NCBI GenBank assembly: GCA_009829735.1
Contig: CM020620.1
Span: forward strand, 28,552,951-28,616,950
DNA from: Pyropia yezoensis
Taxonomy: Eukaryota; Rhodophyta; Bangiophyceae; Bangiales; Bangiaceae
Length of the DNA: 64,000 nucleotides
Direction: 5' to 3'
A model generated the notes under the pieces. That model made no database searches and was not told the DNA's origin. It worked only from the letters and a program-made list of their open reading frames with translations. Both the position numbers and the translations under genes were made by a program. Below are positions 63,001 to 64,000 of this stretch, in pieces. Numbering within the stretch: position 1 is the stretch's first letter; each line of letters starts with the position of its first letter.

Positions 63001-64000
63001 TACGCGAGCGATCCCACTGGCAGAGATCACGGCCATGTCGGTCGTGTCAGCCTTCCTAGATCACTGGGTTGCCGCGTATGGCATTCCGGATAGTACACTA
63101 TCGGACAATGGACCGCAATTTGCGTCTGTACTGTTTCAAGGAGTGCTGGATATGTTGGGGGTTAAGGCAAACTATGCCACCCCCTACCACCCACAAACTA
63201 ATGGGCAGGTGGAGCGCTTCAACAAAACTATTGTTAGGCAGCTGCGCCATTATGTGAGTGAGCACGTGAAGACGTGGGACCAATACATTTCTATTCTTAC
63301 GACTGCCTACAATTCGCAGGTTCACTCATCTACAGGGGAAGTACCCCTCGCTTTTGTGACCCCCCGTCGCGTGCGGTCTATTGCCGTGCGGCGGCCGCTC
63401 CCAACTAGGGAGGATGGTGGCAGTACGCCCACTCCTACTGAGAGTAAGGCGGAGTTCGCTGCTAGGCTTGAAAACCTCATCCCTAAAGTCAGGGCTGAGA
63501 TGGACAAAGCACAAAAGCGCTACAAGCGTACCTTTGACAAAAAGGTGCGCAACGCCAAGCATGTCCCCGAGCAGGGTGACTGGGTATTGGTCCACTCACA
63601 CACCCCAACTGGGGGTAAGTTGGTGTTCCAGACGAAGGGGCCGTACCAGGTCCTTCGTACTGATGGGCGGCGCTTCACCATCGAAAGTGACGATGGGGTC
63701 CGCACAGTGAACGGACAGGACGTGGTCAAAGTTGCACCACCGCCTGCAGGCGACCCAGCTTGGGCGCGTGCTTTGAAAACGTGGCGCCTGCCCTCGCTGC
63801 CTGCAGCCAAACAGGGCCCGCAGGAGTACGTGTTCGACAAGTTCATCGACCACGGCTGGGATGAGGATACTGACCGCCTCATGTTGAGGGTGCGTTGGTT
63901 TGGCTACAAAGCCAAGGATGATACGTGGGAGTATGTGGAGGACCTTCCTGCTGAGAAGGTCCGGGCGTACTGTGCCCGGAACGAGATAGACCCTAACAGC
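60032..64000 (+). CDS. pol: Pol polyprotein of A2, 3' end outside the window
   Basis: The frame appears open for 1323 codons to the window edge. I read the first 430 or so codons in full and checked the frame at the later motifs. By residue from 60032: protease LDTGSGAS with Asp81; reverse transcriptase with FCIDYRKLN and YLDD at 524; RNase H Asp676 (DVDASY); integrase zinc finger from His896; catalytic D965, D1025 and E1061; SH3-like segment KGPYQVLRTDGRRF; and chromodomain from about 1266 (FDKFIDHGWDEDTDRLMLRV, then DDTWEYV). All enzyme motifs are intact, so this is a candidate active copy. Confidence 0.9.
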   Translation, partial: MTVGAGRPKLTTAASAKWAKRTNQPCRILRRPKGVRPPRVGLPKNVNPRRVIAVLTGENFQVAGRVQLAPGRACCVRIVLDTGSGASLIRKSLLPKGMRLQRWKSKADHLIDINGGVLPIVGAVTLPTRLGTHEVDVTYGVVENISVPLLLGTPYVVTQVPLICGPEYWVKLMNGETIPILGKGKSVAPVTVSQSKPVCSVREGFTATLRLARKVMLPPNSVAHVDVVTDYAGNGLVHPNPRLARKHQVHVALGTMDSKAGVPWRIQVMNLSSSPKFFKSGAKFGYIDQHEGPVVAVTLSAGASSDPKSGKEKHQAKSAASPRPQVNMEGVPPRLRVQVERLLDQYHKLWDGQLGLMRATQHRIELRPGAPPIRQQPYRGGPRSRALVKEQVARMEALDVIEASNAEWASPVVIVPKVDGTPRFCIDYRKLNESTVKDSYPLPRMDDCLDSLGEANVFSTLDCNAGYWQIPIAPEDRHKTTFTCHCGTYQCKRLPFGLCNAPATFQRAMDMILAGVRWQICLVYLDDIIVFSQSPEEHIGHLGQVFKLLADAGVSLKASKCHLFTQEVEYLGHVVRPGRLSVNEKNLRAIRKAQYPRTQTQMRSFLGMCNVYRRFTKGFAKVAKPLNELVSSTLPKNLPPPSRVEQESFETLRDLLLKPPILAIPRLGGHYILDVDASYDQLGCVLLQQQPDKEYLPVGYFSKGLNSAEKNYGVTELEGLAVVWAVTSLRHYLEGEKFLIRCDHRALQFIFKTDCTNTRLNRWRVRLAPFNFDIEYRPGRQHALADGLSRVPTEGLDTTPVDEDIPIVGVVTRSGQALNPEAPGNKKYLPLSLDEVVKAQAEDPFCKSQRDTLDTVAETRFFLGDDGLLMRRGVFQGTEQLVVPASLKDSILEREHNAPTGGHLGSSKLYQTLRTRYYWPSMVVDIYSWVAACTSCAQNRLMERRPTTAMLLFPAKEPFAALAMDILGPLPVTEEGNQYLLVICDRFTKLTRAIPLAEITAMSVVSAFLDHWVAAYGIPDSTLSDNGPQFASVLFQGVLDMLGVKANYATPYHPQTNGQVERFNKTIVRQLRHYVSEHVKTWDQYISILTTAYNSQVHSSTGEVPLAFVTPRRVRSIAVRRPLPTREDGGSTPTPTESKAEFAARLENLIPKVRAEMDKAQKRYKRTFDKKVRNAKHVPEQGDWVLVHSHTPTGGKLVFQTKGPYQVLRTDGRRFTIESDDGVRTVNGQDVVKVAPPPAGDPAWARALKTWRLPSLPAAKQGPQEYVFDKFIDHGWDEDTDRLMLRVRWFGYKAKDDTWEYVEDLPAEKVRAYCARNEIDPNS

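Larger units (their letters stand above)
57502..64000 (+). mobile_element. A2: family A Ty3/Gypsy chromodomain element, runs off the right edge
   Basis: LTR, PBS, intact gag and an open pol to the window end are present. No breaks are seen in the visible part. It is inserted in the antisense ORF of element I. The five bases before it are AGAAG; the other end is outside the window. By comparison with A1, an antisense ORF and a 3' LTR should follow beyond 64000. Confidence 0.9.

Overview
The window is eukaryotic, GC-rich and made almost entirely of transposons. It holds at least seven families of Ty3/Gypsy (Metaviridae) LTR retrotransposons, mostly with a chromodomain at the end of pol, which I call A, B, C, E, F, H and I. 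They are nested in one another. Only a short strip, about 14.4-18.0 kb, looks like host sequence: a degraded Hsp70-like gene, a minisatellite with long poly-G tracts, and one unrecognised gene with a possible 56-nt intron. The host cannot be named from this. An alga or other protist with small introns fits, but that is a guess.

Layout. 1-11563: tandem minus-strand family A elements sharing an LTR (A0 partial, A1), with a short family C derivative (C2, 3063-5802) inserted in A1. 11564-12051: the pol 3' end of a plus-strand element H. 12052-13630: G/P-coding low-complexity DNA. 13631-14358: solo LTR of family E. 14413-16132: Hsp70-like pseudogene. 16155-16920: minisatellite and poly-G. 16985-18027: hypothetical host gene. 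18360-27420: plus-strand element B, with identical-looking LTRs and a GGTCC target duplication, inserted at the edge of a decayed minus-strand E element (27421-31020). The assembly of B contains a 500-N gap flanked by a 1297-bp duplicated segment. 31233-31903 and 50095-50433: three 334-bp tandem repeats, split by minus-strand element F (31904-50094). F in turn carries a whole-looking minus-strand C1 (33466-44291, target duplication CTTCA). 50434-51079: another E LTR. 51080-51877: GCC/GTC-rich DNA. 51878-55847: partial C3. 55848-57501: 3' part of plus-strand element I. 57502-64000: plus-strand A2, whose gag and pol read open to the window edge.

The most unusual biology is a large extra ORF on the strand opposite to gag-pol, between the end of pol and the 3' LTR and convergent with pol. 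It is intact in C1 (815 aa), is the only coding part kept in C2, has a recognisably related counterpart in A1, and has a positional counterpart in I. Families A, B, C and E also share one primer-binding site, TGGTGGAGCAGCAGGG, although their LTRs differ. In A, B and C the gag frame ends with an in-frame G GGA AAC heptamer just before the stop and pol lies in the -1 frame, which points to -1 ribosomal frameshifting. B lacks the antisense ORF, so it is not required for every family that shares the primer and recoding site.
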